DNA of 45,171 nt. It comes from Candidatus Hydrogenedentota bacterium. GTDB lineage: Bacteria; Hydrogenedentota; Hydrogenedentia; Hydrogenedentales; SLHB01. This document shows positions 1-8,600 of this stretch, piece after piece. Every line of letters starts with the position of its first letter. Positions within the stretch are counted from its first letter, which is position 1. A program made the translations under genes and the position numbers. Where the stretch lies: the NCBI GenBank assembly GCA_016209895.1, contig JACQVH010000168.1, positions 1 through 45,171 of the forward strand, read 5' to 3'. Below the pieces are notes generated by a model that was not told the DNA's origin, searched no databases, and saw only the letters and a list, made by a program, of their open reading frames with translations.

Positions 1-1
1 C

Positions 2-2374
2 GACGGGTCCCAACCCGGCGACCGCAATTACGACTTTCTCTTGTCTCTCTGGAATCGTCCCGGCTCGACTGGCAGTCGGCAAGGGTACTTACCGTATCGT
101 ACCGACATACGCGATATTCACTGTGCCGTATTGTTTCCCGGGATGCAGTTTCGACTTGCAAACGTCTCCTTTCGAAGCCGCGTGTTCCACACGGCGCGTT
201 ACGCCGCCGATCTCACGGGCAACAACGTCAGCGGCGCTTGGCAGCCTGGCCCATCGGCGCCACTGCAACCGTTTGACAATGGCCGGATAAGGCTGAGCGT
301 GACGCGGAATAGCGACGGCTTGTTCTTTGAGGCGGCGCCCATTCTTATCCCGGAGCTAGCCGAAGTCGAAAGCAGTATCGGGGTAACCTGGCTTCGCCGA
401 GTGCCGACGCTTGACGCCGAAATACACAAGGCGGTCCTCGCCAATTTTGACCTCTCCGGCCTGCCGGACCCGTATAACCGGGTACCCGTCCGGTTTACAC
501 GTGCCGATCTTTCCGGAACTCGGCTCCGAGCGAACTTCGGAATGGGTCGCGTCTCCGTGCGCTCGTCCAGTCTGAATGCAGACCTGCGCGGACTGGTTGT
601 CGGGCCGGACGGGAACGAATATTTTGCCGGCGACGTCGGCGTCCACGGCTCGCTTGCTGAAGAGACCGTCGAACCGCAAGAATCTACCATGGATTCCGCG
701 GATACCCCCCCGCAGTTGCCGGCGATTCGAGGCGACTTCGACATTCTCGTCAACGATTCTGTGAAACTGCATGCCGGGGTCAGCGGCCAAGTGTGGCAAC
801 CCACACTTGCCGTCCAGTTCGCCGATTGGTCTCGCGAAGACCTAGGTGCGGTTCTACCCGGATTCTTGCGTCCGGCACTTGATTCCTCGGCCCTTGACCC
901 AAGTCTGGAAGCGATGAGCGCGTCGGGTACAGTTATCTCTAGGATTGGAAACCGGCCCAATATCGAGGGAACTTTCGATTTGGTTCGACTTGGCGCGGCG
1001 CGGGACGGGGCGCTCAAACTCGAGGTGGCCGGTTTTGGAGCTGCCCGCCATTCCATGTTTCCGTTGGATATTTCAGGAGCGGTTATTCCCTTGCCGGAGG
1101 GTAACTTTGGTCAACTGAAGTACGGGCTCACGTTCAACGAAGCCTCGTCAGACTTCCGCGGCACTCTTACGGTTTCTGACCTCGACCTCGGCGCGGCCTC
1201 TTCCACCTTCTACGACGTCGGGTTGCCGGAAGGAGTCCTGGGAAGGATGTCCGGCAAAGTTGATTTAGAACATGCTGCGGCCCGGTCCCAGGCGCAATTC
1301 GACCTTAGTGCTCCGGTCTCGTTCGCGGCACTGCGGGATCTACCGGTGCGATTCGAAGGTACTGCTTCCCATGAAACTGGTGCCAGCGCGATCCGCCTGG
1401 CGGGGCTTGTCGCACACTCCGGGTCCGCGACGCGCGTTCGATGCGAAAACCTGGAGGTGCCTCTGCCGTTGTCCCGCTTGGTATTGCCGCTGCATCTTGA
1501 ATCGGACTTGCAGCCTTTGGTAGCGGCCGGGTTGCTGCAATCGGTCACGGGGAATCTCGCGGGTGCCGGGGCGGTGTACTACGACAGGCCCGGCTGGCGG
1601 ACTACATGGGACATCAATTCAAACTCGGAATCAGCGGTCCTCGCGGGAGGCATCGGCGCCGTCAACGCCGCCCAACTCCAGGGACGCCTCTTGTACGATT
1701 CGGCGATATCCGGCGAAGGCCGCGCTAACTTGGGCGGGCTGACGGCTATCGGGGCGACGTTTCGCGAGGTCGCTGCGCCGTTGACCTGGAAAGAGGAACG
1801 ATTACACAGCGAGGCGGAGGCCCGGCTGTTCGGCGGCACGGTGCAGGCCCAAGTCGAGGTGGGCCCCCTCGATCCGGAACTCCCAATCACGCTGACGGCC
1901 ACGCTGACCAAGCTGAACCTGGAAACGTTCACGCGGGAATATCAGCCGCCGGCGACTTCGCTCACCGGCGTTACGGACGGAGAAGTTTCCCTGGTTTGGA
2001 ACCGAAACGGACTGCAGGATTTGCGGGTCAAATTCGTGTCCACGGAACAGTTTTCGATAAACGCGAATTTGCTCCAGACGCTGCTGCTGTCGAAATATGT
2101 CAAGCAGGTTTCGCATGGCGAGAAATTGGACAAGATTATTGCTAAAGTTATCGGTGGCGAGGAGCAACGGGCCTTTGATCGGGCGGAATTGACGTTGCGT
2201 TTGGAAGACGGCGGGTTGAATGGGACCGTCGTCTTGCGAAGCAAGGCATTCAACCTTACGATTGACTTGATCATGACGCCGAGAGCCTTGGCCGAGGCCC
2301 TGCGACTGCAACAGGAAGCCCGTCTGGAACAGATTGCCGGTATTCGGATGCAACCGGCGCAATCAGGCGAATAA
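2..2374 (+). CDS. YdbH-like AsmA-superfamily intermembrane protein, 5' truncated
   Basis: The frame is already open at the first base of the window and no convincing ribosome site precedes the first TTG/ATG codons, so the true start lies upstream and at least 790 residues are seen here. The protein is built from repeated beta-rich blocks alternating polar and hydrophobic residues, typical of the AsmA/YhdP/YdbH/TamB repeating beta-groove fold that moves phospholipid between inner and outer membrane. The last ~130 residues (GVTDGEVSLVWNRNG onward, ending in a charged helix) resemble the C-terminal end of YdbH-type proteins. The next gene, 58 bp downstream, is YnbE/YdbL-like, matching the known E. 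coli order ydbH-ynbE-ydbL, and this context is the main reason for the assignment. The N-terminal membrane anchor is outside the window. It could be another AsmA-family member. Confidence 0.75.
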   Translation, partial: DGSQPGDRNYDFLLSLWNRPGSTGSRQGYLPYRTDIRDIHCAVLFPGMQFRLANVSFRSRVFHTARYAADLTGNNVSGAWQPGPSAPLQPFDNGRIRLSVTRNSDGLFFEAAPILIPELAEVESSIGVTWLRRVPTLDAEIHKAVLANFDLSGLPDPYNRVPVRFTRADLSGTRLRANFGMGRVSVRSSSLNADLRGLVVGPDGNEYFAGDVGVHGSLAEETVEPQESTMDSADTPPQLPAIRGDFDILVNDSVKLHAGVSGQVWQPTLAVQFADWSREDLGAVLPGFLRPALDSSALDPSLEAMSASGTVISRIGNRPNIEGTFDLVRLGAARDGALKLEVAGFGAARHSMFPLDISGAVIPLPEGNFGQLKYGLTFNEASSDFRGTLTVSDLDLGAASSTFYDVGLPEGVLGRMSGKVDLEHAAARSQAQFDLSAPVSFAALRDLPVRFEGTASHETGASAIRLAGLVAHSGSATRVRCENLEVPLPLSRLVLPLHLESDLQPLVAAGLLQSVTGNLAGAGAVYYDRPGWRTTWDINSNSESAVLAGGIGAVNAAQLQGRLLYDSAISGEGRANLGGLTAIGATFREVAAPLTWKEERLHSEAEARLFGGTVQAQVEVGPLDPELPITLTATLTKLNLETFTREYQPPATSLTGVTDGEVSLVWNRNGLQDLRVKFVSTEQFSINANLLQTLLLSKYVKQVSHGEKLDKIIAKVIGGEEQRAFDRAELTLRLEDGGLNGTVVLRSKAFNLTIDLIMTPRALAEALRLQQEARLEQIAGIRMQPAQSGE

Positions 2375-2432
2375 GCATGACGCAATGTCGTCTTAACCTA
2401 AGAAGAACGGACCAATTCAGAGGAGGACTGTC

Positions 2433-3107
2433 ATGAGATCTCTCGTCGCGGTCGTATCAATAATGTTTGTAGTGCTGGGCTGCGTGATTACCACCCGCCA
2501 TACCATTGACGCCCATATCGTGGTAGACATTCGACACATCGAAGAGCAAGCGGAGGACGTACTCGACTACATCGAAGGGAAGACGGATGGCCCACCGGCG
2601 GCCGGCGCGCCGGCGAAGGGCAAGTCGTCTCTTCTCGAACGAGGTCTCGAATTCGTGACTCCGATCCGGACGGCATACGCGGCCGAACTTAAGGCGACGT
2701 CCCCAAGACTCACAGAACTTGCCAAGTCCATGAAAGAGCGGTTCCCGAAACTGGAAGCGCTCGAAGCCAAGGGCTGTCTCGGCGAAGATAATCGCGGGTA
2801 CGTGGACTTGCGGCCCTGCGAAGGACTCGAGGGCGAAGCGAAGAACGACGCGCAAAAGCTCGTCGCCGCCGAGAATGCCGACCGCAAGGCGTTCTATAAG
2901 GAGATCGCCGAGCAGAATACGGACCAAAACGTCACGTTGACCGTGGTCGAGCGTATCTATGCGCAGAAGCGCCTGGAGCGCGCTAAGCCGGGCGATATCT
3001 TCCAACTGCCGCCCACGGGCGAGGACTTCGATAAGTTCAAGACTTCGGCGTTGGGCAAGAAACTCGGCGCCGAATGCCAACCTGACGCGTGGGTGACGAT
3101 CAAGTAA
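2433..3107 (+). CDS. Lipoprotein fusing a YnbE-like N-terminus to a YdbL (DUF1318) domain
   Basis: An ideal Shine-Dalgarno (AGGAGG, 2421-2426) lies 6 bases before the ATG. The 224-residue protein begins with a lipoprotein signal whose lipobox is V-L-G-C with Cys17. Residues ~18-45 (HTIDAHIVVDIRHIEEQAEDVLDYI) resemble mature YnbE, the small outer-membrane lipoprotein that pairs with YdbH. A low-complexity linker follows, and from residue ~115 the sequence matches the YdbL/DUF1318 pattern: GE.NRGYV, an LV..EN.DRK..Y..IAE.N block, and YAQKRLERAKPG. In E. coli these are two separate proteins, YdbL acting as a periplasmic chaperone of YnbE; here both appear in one chain. Probable role: outer-membrane partner of the YdbH-like protein encoded just upstream. 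Assignment is by motif and context. Confidence 0.8.
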   Translation: MRSLVAVVSIMFVVLGCVITTRHTIDAHIVVDIRHIEEQAEDVLDYIEGKTDGPPAAGAPAKGKSSLLERGLEFVTPIRTAYAAELKATSPRLTELAKSMKERFPKLEALEAKGCLGEDNRGYVDLRPCEGLEGEAKNDAQKLVAAENADRKAFYKEIAEQNTDQNVTLTVVERIYAQKRLERAKPGDIFQLPPTGEDFDKFKTSALGKKLGAECQPDAWVTIK

Positions 3108-3108
3108 A

Positions 3109-3139
3109 GAGCAATGAGCAACGAGCAATGAGCAATGAG
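3109..3139 (+). repeat. 7-bp tandem repeat (GAGCAAY)
   Basis: Four and a half head-to-tail copies of GAGCAAT/GAGCAAC begin two bases after the stop codon of the DUF1318 lipoprotein gene. One more related AGCAATGAG unit follows near 3157-3165. No coding or secondary-structure role is apparent. Confidence 0.85.
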
Positions 3140-3197
3140 TCGCGCGCGACGCGTGAAGCAATGAGTTGGGGGCGCGTTCGCGCGCGTGGGTTGCTCG

Positions 3198-3944
3198 ATG
3201 ATCATTGATTGTCATGTGCATATCCTCAATGGCGAAGACCGACACCTGAGCGAACTGCTCTCGGCGGCGGACCGCGCCGGTATTGAAAAGTTGTGCATCT
3301 CGTCGCTCGGCCGGCAATGGGACGAATTCCCATCGGAGGAGCGTCTTGAGGAAGCAGCCGAGGACGCGCTCATGGCGTGCGCGAAATTCCCGGACCGCTT
3401 CATCGGCTTCACGTACGTCAGCGCGCAGCACGTCAACAAATCGCTCGAAGCGCTGGAGCGCTGCATTGCCAACGGCCCCTGTCGTTTGGTGAAGCTCTGG
3501 ATTTCCCAATTCGCCGATGACCCGCGGCTTGATCCGATCATCCGGCGGGCTATCGAACTGGATGTGCCGGTGATGGCGCATGCCTGGATTAAAGCCACCG
3601 GCAATATGACCTGCGAATCTACGTATCATCACGTCGTGAACCTCGCCCAACGTTATCCCCAACTGCGCCTCTGGATGGCCCATTGCAGCGGACGCTGGGA
3701 GGAGGCCGCACGCGTCATCGCGCCGGCGCCGAATCTTTGTCTGGATATTTCCGGGGGCGAGCCGGAAAACGGCATCGTGGACTGCCTGGTAAAGCACGTG
3801 CCGCCGGAACGAATCTTCTTCGGTTCCGATGCGCCCGGCCGAAGTTTCACGGTGCAGATGTCCAAGGTCCTTTCCGCGTCCATCGCCGAACGTGACAAAC
3901 AGAAGATACTCGGCGAAAACGTGCAACGGTGGTTGCATGATTGA
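3198..3944 (+). CDS. Amidohydrolase family protein (Amidohydro_2), metal site intact
   Basis: This is a TIM-barrel metal-dependent hydrolase of 248 residues. The N-terminal metal motif is visible as DCHVH (His6, His8 from the ATG at 3198). Further ligand candidates are the His in PVMAHAW, the His in WMAHCSGRW and the terminal Asp in FFGSDAP. An in-frame GTG at 3186 would add MGCS; the ATG is preferred because MIIDCHVH is the usual start of the family. Substrate is unknown; relatives act on carboxylated or lactone-type substrates as hydrolases or decarboxylases. The 3' end overlaps the next gene by 8 bp, so the two are almost certainly co-translated, and they are paralogous. Confidence 0.88.
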   Translation: MIIDCHVHILNGEDRHLSELLSAADRAGIEKLCISSLGRQWDEFPSEERLEEAAEDALMACAKFPDRFIGFTYVSAQHVNKSLEALERCIANGPCRLVKLWISQFADDPRLDPIIRRAIELDVPVMAHAWIKATGNMTCESTYHHVVNLAQRYPQLRLWMAHCSGRWEEAARVIAPAPNLCLDISGGEPENGIVDCLVKHVPPERIFFGSDAPGRSFTVQMSKVLSASIAERDKQKILGENVQRWLHD

Positions 3945-4689
3945 CATCAACGCCAAGCTCGGCCATTGGCCGTACCGGCCTGTGCCGGGATTGGACGATC
4001 TGCTGCGCGCTATGGACTCACTCGGCATTGAGCGGGCCTGCGTTTCGTCGCTCGACGCCGTCTTCTATCTCAACCCGCAGGATGGCAATGACGAGTTGGT
4101 GACGTGGGTGCAACCCCACCGGAACCGTTTGATCCCGCTGGCCGTGATCAAACCCACGTTCAGGGCGTGGCGCGAGGATCTGCGACGATGCTTCGAGGAG
4201 TATGGGATGCGCGGCGTGGTCTTGTATCCGAACTATCATCGCTACGAACTCACGTCGTCCTCCCTTCACGACCTGATGGAAACGTCAATCGCTCGGTCGG
4301 TTCCGGTTTTCCTCCAGGCGGGACTCGAAGACATTCGCCGCCAGTATGATCGCGAACGAATTTCGGAAGTTCCCGCCGCGCAAATCGGCCAAGTTGCACG
4401 CGCATTTCCCGCCGCGAAGGTGATCGCCCTTGGCCTGAAAATCGGCCAACCCGAACAAATGGGACAACCGCTGCCCGATAATCTCTTCTTCGACACCTCG
4501 AACTACGAGAAAATGGGCGAACTCGAATTTGCGGTCGAGCATTTCGGTCCCGGCAGAATCTTCTTCGGCACCAATTTCCCCCTGTTCAACGCCCGCGCCA
4601 ACACTGACAAACTCCGCCTCGCGAACCTCGACGAAACCGCCCGCGGCAAAATCGGCAAAGAGAACGCCCGACACTTGCTCGGCCTCTGA
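3937..4689 (+). CDS. Amidohydrolase-fold protein lacking the metal-binding residues
   Basis: This 250-residue paralog of the preceding gene starts at the ATG at 3937, inside the last codons of its neighbour. The fold is preserved, with similar strand/helix spacing and a matching RIFFG strand near the C-terminus. The metal motif is not: where the partner has D-C-H-V-H, this protein has D-I-N-A-K, and the terminal FGSD is FGTN. Loss of both suggests it is not a conventional metal hydrolase. It may be a regulatory or structural partner of the intact enzyme, or use different chemistry. Amidohydrolase-like proteins beginning D-x-N-A-x-x-G-H-W-P form a recognisable subgroup, so this is an old divergence rather than recent decay. 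Confidence 0.85.
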   Translation: MIDINAKLGHWPYRPVPGLDDLLRAMDSLGIERACVSSLDAVFYLNPQDGNDELVTWVQPHRNRLIPLAVIKPTFRAWREDLRRCFEEYGMRGVVLYPNYHRYELTSSSLHDLMETSIARSVPVFLQAGLEDIRRQYDRERISEVPAAQIGQVARAFPAAKVIALGLKIGQPEQMGQPLPDNLFFDTSNYEKMGELEFAVEHFGPGRIFFGTNFPLFNARANTDKLRLANLDETARGKIGKENARHLLGL

Positions 4690-4773
4690 TTGCCGTAGCG
4701 CGCGCCCTCTGCGGCGGGCAAGTGGCTGGTACACCCGGGTTTGAGGGCGTGGATGGCAGCGATTTCGCGCGAA

Positions 4774-4870
4774 AAAGTGTGTATAAAGTGTGCATAAAGT
4801 GTGTATTTTTTTGTAACTTTTGGACATTTCTGTGCATAAAGTGTGTAAAAAGTGTGCTAAAAACGTGCAC
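4774..4870 (+). repeat. 11-bp AAAGTGTGYAT repeat cluster
   Basis: Three perfect-phase copies of AAAGTGTG(T/C)AT occupy 4774-4806. After a 30-bp AT-rich break, two more AAAGTGTG units and a diverged AAACGTGCAC follow to about 4870. The block is much more AT-rich than its surroundings. Confidence 0.85.
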
Positions 4871-4973
4871 TTTTTTTCGGAAGGCGGGGCGACCCGCTTG
4901 CGCATAATTCGTAGTATGGGCAAATAGCGGTGGGGGTCGCTGGGTGCTTGGTCCAGGGATTGCCGGATTGACC

Positions 4974-5045
4974 CAGTGGACCCCGTGGACAGGATGGACC
5001 CCATGGACCGGATGGACGGAAGGGACGAGATGGACGGGGTCCACG
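4974..5045 (+). repeat. 9-bp minisatellite (NNNTGGACN)
   Basis: Seven to eight 9-bp units each carry a TGGAC (once GGGAC, last GTCCAC) core with variable flanks, for example CCGTGGACA, GGATGGACC, CCATGGACC. The period is a multiple of three, so any frame reads as a simple peptide repeat, but there is no start site or gene context. Confidence 0.85.
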
Positions 5046-5190
5046 AACGTGGCGCAGGGAAAACGGCATAGTTACCGAAGCCGCAGGGGGTTTGATTGGC
5101 TGGGTTGTGGTTGGCGCTGGACTTACAGGTGGCGGTAGTCGTTTTCATGTCGGTGTTTCTCCTTTGGCGGACGAATCCACGCTGCAAAAC

Positions 5191-5428
5191 ATCCCCTATA
5201 TATATAGCTCCGGGCGTTGCACTGCACATGCGTAAATGGATAAAACTACGAAATATACTGAGAGGACCGCACGATTGCGGGGTGCGGAATGTGGAATTCG
5301 GAATAAACGGTACCGTCAGTCGGGCCGGGCATCGGTTCAGTCTTGCGTTTTGCATAAGTGATTTGTATGTCGGGGTTCGGTCCTCGGAGTCGCAAATATC
5401 CCTCTATATGTATAGTCCCCGGCGTTGC
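5191..5428. repeat. Pair of ~30-bp direct repeats with TATATATATAG core
   Basis: Copy 1 (5191-5220) and copy 2 (5398-5427) share the layout ATCCC(T/C)..TATAT(A/G)TATAG..CC.GGCGTTGC in the same orientation, about 207 bp apart. The GGGCGTTGCAC end of copy 1 (5212-5222) is identical to one arm of the hairpin at 36302-36312. They could be remnants of a small mobile element, but no transposase or target duplication is visible. Confidence 0.6.
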
Positions 5429-5664
5429 GGTGGTTGGAACAATCTGGAACACCGGAACTCAGGAATAAGGGCGACGGAACAGCAGGAAAGGTGAATCCAG
5501 AAACAGCAGCAATAAGTACGAGTCGGGAGAGGTATTGTTTGGTGCTGCCGCAACTCACGTTGTGCATGGGAATTAGACCACGCTAATGCGATGTTAAAGG
5601 CTACCATCTGGTCGCGAATACAAAGCAAAGCGTCCCTAGGCGAAATTAACCGAGTCGTGAGAGG

Positions 5665-8600
5665 GTGGTAAGAGTGCAGCGGAACCGGTCAACGTTTCGC
5701 TCCAGATGTCTTGCAAACCCCTTTATCCGGCAGATACTTCATCCTTCACGCTTCACCCTTCGTACTTCGTCTTTCGTCCTTCACACATCGTCCTTCATCC
5801 TTTTCATTTGTCCTTTATCCTTTGTGCTCTGTGCTTCCCTCGGCTTTGCCGAGGAGACCTACCGCTTCGAACGCATGTGGCCCACGCTGCAACAGCCGTG
5901 GTATTTCGAGGGCTGGGGCGATCTGGCCACCGACAGTTTGGGAAACGTGTACATCTTAGAGACCTATAACAATCGGGTTCGGAAATTCAACTCCGACGGT
6001 GTGTTCCAGACACAGTGGGGAACTGAGGGTGAAGAGCCGGGACAATTCAGCAGGCCTTCCGGGATTGCCATAAATGAATCTGACGAAGTGTTTGTATCGG
6101 ATACCCTTAACACTCGCATCCAGAAATTTACTGGGCAAGGAGTGTATTTGAAGCATTGGGGCGTCTACGGGGGGGGGCCTGGACAGTTCCTGAGGCCTGG
6201 TCCCGTAGCGACCGATCACGCTGGAAACTTGTATGTTGCCGACACAGTAAACCGACGAATTCAGATTTACACGGCTGAAGGGCGGTATTTGAAACAATGG
6301 TCTTCCCTAAATCCAGATGACCCTACGCGCAGCGTTACCGAACTAGCGGTGGACGCTTTCGGAAACGTTTACCTCCTGTATTACTCCGAGAATCAATTTC
6401 GAAAATTCAGTTCAAACGGGGTTTATCTAACAGCGTGGGGAGGCTTTGGAAACGGGCCTGGGGAGTTTTATGGCCCGAACGACATAACCGTGGACGCTCT
6501 CGGGGCAATCTACGTCGCGGATACCAATAATCACCGCATTCAAAAGTTCGCTTCCGATGGCACATACGTGACGCAATGGGGGAATTCCTGGAGCGATCCC
6601 GATACAACACTGACAGCACCTTGGAAGATTAGCGTAGATGGGGGAGGCAAAGTCTGTATTCTCGGTGGATACGGTGACGACATTCGTGTTGTGAGGTTGA
6701 GCTTCGAAGGCGCTTTTCTTACGCAGTGGACGAGTGCGGGAGAGGGACCCGGGGAATTCGGACTTCCGTACGACATGGCGGTGGATGTCGGAGGAAATGT
6801 GTACGTGTGTGACCTTGACTCAACGAACAATCGAATTCAGAAATTCGATTCGGAAGGACGGTACCTGCGCGAATGGGGACCGGCAGGCCCGGGGCTAGCC
6901 GTGGACGCATTGAGGAATGTTTACGTCGCGGATACGGGTGATGCTAGTATTCGGAAATACTCGACCGATGGGGAATTTCTCATGCAGTGGGGTGGCCGGC
7001 AGCCCGTTCGTCCAGGCGACATTGAGACTCCCAGGAAGATCGACGTTGACGGGGCAGGAAACATCTATGTCGCGAATAGAGGTATCGTAAAATTCAGCCC
7101 AGCAGGAGCTTACGTGCTTGAGTGGCAAGACCCGGAGAATCTCGAAGACCCTTGGTACCCTACGGATCTGGCAGCCGACGCACTCGGCAATGTGTATGTG
7201 GCGGACAATTTTAAGAACCGCATCCTCAAATTCAGCCCGGACGGATCGTTGATCAGCCAGTGGGGACACCTTGGCGATGGCCCGGGTGAGTTCTGGATTC
7301 TTTATGGTTTGACTGTGGATATCGCCGGTGATGTGTATGTTGTAGATTCAGGGAACAGACGTGTCCAGAAGTTTGATGCTGACGGTACGTACCTGACGGA
7401 ATGGGGCTCTCTGAATGAAGGGGCGAAGCCTAGTTCCGTAGCCGTCGATACATCAGGCAACGTTTTCATAGGCGAATTCGACAACCATATCGTGAAGTAT
7501 AGTTGGCAGGGCGCATACCTGACGCAGTGGGGACACTCGGGAGCCGGCCCCGGGGAGTTCGATGAAATCGCCGGCATCGCGGTAGATGCGACGGGTAACG
7601 TGTATGTGGCGGATTGGGGAAACAATCGGGTCCAAAAGTTTAGCGGAGATGGTCTGTATCTGGCCGAGTTGAGAGTTTCCGGCGCGGAGAACAGCGCGTT
7701 TTCGTCTCCAACCGATGTAGCGACGGATGCTCTCGGGAACGCCTATGTACCATTTGGATTTAGAATTGTGCAGAAGTTCGCGCCTGACGGCGAATTCTTG
7801 ACGCAACTGGGAAGCTCAACTGGCAATACCTCGGTGTTCTTCTCTCCAGTTGACGTAGCCGTGGACATCTCAAACAATGTTTATGTTGCTGACGGTACTC
7901 GCATTGTAAAGTTGGGTTGGCAGGGGGACTACCTGAGCGAGTGGGGGAATCCCGGGTCCGGACCTGGGGAGTTCTTTGGCGCAAGGTCTGTTGCGGTGGA
8001 CAATTTTGGTTACGTCTACGTGGTCGACTCAGGTAACCACCGTATTCAAGAATTTAGCTCGGACGGCATATTCCAGACGGCGTGGGGTAGCCTCGGCCGC
8101 GGGCCAGGACAGTTTAACGGGGCGTTGGGCGTTGCAGTGGATGGTTTAGGTTACGTCTACGTGGCCGACGCAGGTAACCACCGTATTCAAACGTTTAGCT
8201 CGGATGGCATGTTCCAGATGGCGTTGGGTACCTACGGTTACGGGCCGGGCGAGTTTAAGTATCCAAGTGGCGTCGCAGTGGACAAATTCAGAAATATATA
8301 CGTGCTCGAAATGTTCAATCATCGAGTACAAAAATTTCGCCTGGTCAATGGCACGATAAACGGGCGAGCGATCGTGGTTGCGGCGGGCGGGAAGTTTGCG
8401 GCGAACGACCTTTGGCAGGCAACGGGGCTGTGTGCGAACTTTGCGTATCGGGCGCTCACCTATCAGGGATTTGAAAAGGAAGGCATCCAATACTTGAGTT
8501 CCGATGTCCAGCTTGACCTGGACAATAACGGTCAAGCGGACGACGTAGATGGAGATTGTACGAAAGCAAATCTCGAGCAGGCTATCACGGTGTGGTCGGC

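Larger units (their letters stand above)
4690..5664. other. 975-bp gene-free region rich in short repeats
   Basis: I see no credible gene here; open frames are short, lack ribosome sites and follow the repeats. It holds, in order, a GCGCGCCCTCTGCGGCGGGC element (4699-4718) whose core recurs at 22285, an 11-bp AT-rich tandem repeat, a 9-bp TGGAC repeat, and two copies of a ~30-bp element with a TATATATATAG core. The rest shows nothing I can name. Confidence 0.7.

Noticed and set aside
2457..4028. Long minus-strand open frame (523 codons) across the lipoprotein and amidohydrolase genes
   Set aside because: It lies opposite well-recognised genes and its sequence shows no protein family pattern; it is a by-product of GC-rich codon use.
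5096..5494. Plus-strand frame of 132 codons in the repeat-rich gap
   Set aside because: It has no ribosome site or recognisable protein, and it spans the repeat copies.
3109..5838. CRISPR array
   Set aside because: The short repeats are contiguous or degenerate with periods of 7-11 bp and have no spacers; no cas gene is present.
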